Below, piece by piece: positions 5,621 through 7,131 of a stretch of 7,131 bases of DNA (position 1 is the stretch's first letter; every line of letters starts with the position of its first letter). The position numbers were made by a program, and so were the translations under genes. The stretch is taken from positions 1 through 7,131 of the forward strand of contig CAZFWV010000349.1 of the NCBI GenBank assembly GCA_964522605.1, written 5' to 3'. The stretch is from CAVZLD01 sp964522605. GTDB taxonomy: Bacteria; Planctomycetota; Planctomycetia; Pirellulales; Pirellulaceae. A model generated the notes under the pieces. That model was not told the origin of the DNA. It made no database searches and saw only the letters and a program-made list of their open reading frames with translations.

Positions 5621-6145
5621 ATGACAGATAACCCTTTTCAAGCGTCAAGCGTGGTCAATCGCTCAGACGCTGTTGGCATTAATGCTTCCAACCGGGCGTT
5701 GTGGATCGCCTATCTCGTATCGCCGGCGGTGGCGCCGGTGTCGTTCATTGTGATCCTGTTTCTGCTAGGTGGGATTTTTACGGCATTCAAGATGGACGTG
5801 AATCCGGCCAGCTTTCTCGTGTTGCCGGTTGTTGCCCTGACCGTGGGAATGGTCGTCTGTTACCTGGTGGCGGGAATCATTGGGATGCCGATTGCGTTTT
5901 ACCTGCGCAGGCGAAATGCATTGACGGGACGGTCAATTCACGGAGCAGCGCTAGGCTGGTCCATCTTCGTTTCCGTCATTTTGGGTGTACCGGTTGCCGT
6001 CGCGGCCGGGGCGCGTTGGTACCACGTCCCCTTGGCCGTTGGTACGCTGGCATGTTTGATCACGCCCCCGGTCCTGCTGTCTGCGACGAGTTTCTGGTTT
6101 CTCCTACGAAGGAATGGCGGTTTGTCACACGCAACGTCAAGGTAG
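5621..6145 (+). CDS. Small four-helix membrane protein of unknown function
   Basis: The 174-residue protein has four clear hydrophobic segments, at about 27-53, 64-95, 108-130 and 136-162. Short basic stretches (FYLRRRNALTGR at 93-104 and LLRRNG at 161-166) probably face the cytoplasm. No enzyme or transporter motif is visible. ATG 5621 is chosen over TTG 5561 because it opens with MTDNPFQ, which I recall as a common beginning of planctomycete membrane proteins, and because the extra 20 residues look non-coding (SRSFHFG and similar). There is no clear Shine-Dalgarno. It is 278 bases from the oxidoreductase gene, with stem-loops between, so it is probably a separate transcript. I do not recognise its family. 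That it is a real gene is well supported by the hydrophobic pattern. Confidence 0.75.
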   Translation: MTDNPFQASSVVNRSDAVGINASNRALWIAYLVSPAVAPVSFIVILFLLGGIFTAFKMDVNPASFLVLPVVALTVGMVVCYLVAGIIGMPIAFYLRRRNALTGRSIHGAALGWSIFVSVILGVPVAVAAGARWYHVPLAVGTLACLITPPVLLSATSFWFLLRRNGGLSHATSR

Positions 6146-6256
6146 CTTGCCACTCCACCCGAGACCGTGGACGCGATCACGGGGGAGTTCGTGTTGCTTG
6201 CCATTGTTTCTCGAGCGATGGCATGCGCCGCGAAAACAAACAACAGGGGACGTGCG

Positions 6257-6937
6257 ATGTCTCGATACATGATGATCGTAATGGTGGTCTTTGCATGCTG
6301 CGGAATATGCGGACATGGTAAGGGCGAGGAAGTTCTCTTTGAAGATGATTTTAACGGCTCGCTGGCGACCGAATGGCGTGCCGTTGGTTTGAAGGAGGGA
6401 GACTACCGGATCCGAAACGGAGGGCTGGAAATGCGCGTCCAGCCAGGGCGCCCTACGAAAGATACGCCGATGTTGTTGGTCATTCTGCCCTTCCGCGTGT
6501 CAGAGACGGTCATCGCGTCCGTCGAAGTGAAACTCCTCAATCCGTTCACGGAACCGGAGGAATCCGCCGGACTGTTTCTCACGGATGCCGACAGTCGGGA
6601 ATTCGGCGGACAGAAGATGTATCTGAATGGGCGTCTCGTCTTTTCTCCCGGGCCAGTCGAATTCATTGGAGAGGAGGGAGAGGAAGGCGATCCGCAGAAA
6701 TACGCGGTGAAGTTTTGGCCGGCGAATGAAGATGCGGGAGCGATTCGGATTATCGTCCGAGGAAATTACGGGTACTTTCAGGTTGGACCCTCGACGAAGG
6801 GAAAGTATCTGAATTTCTTCGATTCGGCGCTTCGTAAACACGAGCCGCAACGTGGCTTTTGCCTTTCCGCTTCGGGCGGGCCGACGGACGAGGAACACTG
6901 GGTTCGCTTCGACAACTTCCGCGTGACGCGGAATTGA
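6257..6937 (+). CDS. Secreted protein, probable LamG/concanavalin-like beta-sandwich domain
   Basis: The 226-residue protein begins with a signal peptide (about 1-24: MSRY, then MMIVMVVFACCGICG). The mature part looks like a jelly-roll: LFEDDFNGSLATEWRAVG at 27-44, a strand pattern YRIRNGGLEMRVQP at 50-63, paired strands at 70-95, and a closing WVRFDNFRVTRN at 215-226. The DDFNGSL...W opening and the final FDNFRV are typical of secreted LamG, DUF1080- or DUF1349-like domains that bind or act on polysaccharides; the exact family is uncertain. No catalytic residues can be named. A short acidic loop (EEGEEGD, 139-145) is notable. ATG 6257 is preferred to GTG 6167 and ATG 6218 because it puts the signal peptide at the N-terminus and AGGGGA (6245-6250) lies six bases upstream. 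It is 111 bases after the 4-TM gene, so cotranscription is possible. A lipoprotein reading (VFAC at 11-14) is weak. Confidence 0.8.
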   Translation: MSRYMMIVMVVFACCGICGHGKGEEVLFEDDFNGSLATEWRAVGLKEGDYRIRNGGLEMRVQPGRPTKDTPMLLVILPFRVSETVIASVEVKLLNPFTEPEESAGLFLTDADSREFGGQKMYLNGRLVFSPGPVEFIGEEGEEGDPQKYAVKFWPANEDAGAIRIIVRGNYGYFQVGPSTKGKYLNFFDSALRKHEPQRGFCLSASGGPTDEEHWVRFDNFRVTRN

Positions 6938-7092
6938 ATCGAGGGCGTGTGTCGACGCGGTGTGTCCGCTTGAGTTGGGAAACCATACCGCCACGCCTGC
7001 TGCCGGTACGTGAATTCGCTCCGGTTCGATCTTCGGTCTGGTCGGATTGACTGTGCCGGATCACGAACGGTTCCTCCGCGCCTGCGGCCTTC

Positions 7093-7131
7093 ATGGCGTT
7101 TGCACTGCTAACGGTGAAAATGCTGTTTTCT
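7093..7131 (+). CDS. Possible beginning of a gene cut by the window edge
   Basis: From ATG 7093 thirteen codons are open to the end of the window (MAFALLTVKMLFS), hydrophobic and compatible with a signal peptide or first membrane helix. There is no Shine-Dalgarno, and a second frame is also open to the edge, so this may be chance. The rest of 6938-7131 shows nothing I can assign. Confidence 0.15.
   Translation, partial: MAFALLTVKMLFS

Noticed and set aside
6750..7094. 114-codon minus-strand frame at the right end
   Set aside because: R/S-rich, antisense to the secreted protein gene, with no motif.

Overview
The window looks like chromosomal DNA from a planctomycete, probably Pirellulales or a relative. 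This is inferred from style rather than from a marker gene. The signs are moderately GC-rich DNA, a Tat-exported Gfo/Idh/MocA oxidoreductase, a DoxX-type membrane protein just upstream of it, a small membrane protein starting MTDNPFQ (an opening I associate with planctomycete membrane proteins), and weak or absent Shine-Dalgarno sequences at several starts. I see no rRNA, tRNA, CRISPR array, transposase or phage gene.

Layout: (1) 139-1185, plus strand, a PAPS-dependent sulfotransferase. (2) 1286-2278, minus strand, convergent with it: a D-2-hydroxyacid dehydrogenase with the full R-E-H catalytic set. (3) 2279-2686, a 408-base divergent intergenic region with two matching GCCGAC/GTCGGC hairpins, a GTCAGC-AAAA-GCTGAC hairpin, a candidate sigma-70-type promoter and a hairpin in the presumed leader of the next gene. 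(4) 2687-3559 and 3570-5342, plus strand: a tight two-gene unit of a DoxX-like membrane protein with a large soluble insertion, then a 590-residue twin-arginine Gfo/Idh/MocA oxidoreductase. (5) 5343-5620, non-coding, with a 16-bp perfect palindrome, a 9-bp stem that may end the unit, and another stem-loop before the next gene. (6) 5621-6145, a four-helix membrane protein of unknown role. (7) 6257-6937, a small secreted protein that is probably a LamG/concanavalin-like beta-sandwich. (8) 6938-7131, no confident gene; a reading frame may begin at 7093 and run off the edge.

The clearest functional unit is the DoxX-like/oxidoreductase pair. The genes are 10 bases apart, and the ribosome-binding site of the second overlaps the stop of the first. 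The oxidoreductase should be folded with its nucleotide cofactor and sent by Tat across the cytoplasmic membrane, where the DoxX-like protein sits. Working together at the membrane is an inference; no substrate can be read from the sequence. The DoxX-like gene has no ATG, GTG or TTG at its proper beginning. Its best start is a CTG behind a strong AAGGAG. The other genes (sulfotransferase, dehydrogenase, 4-TM protein, secreted beta-sandwich protein) look like separate transcription units. I found no convincing new multi-gene system. The best leads are the CTG start, the DoxX insertion and the structured intergenic DNA.
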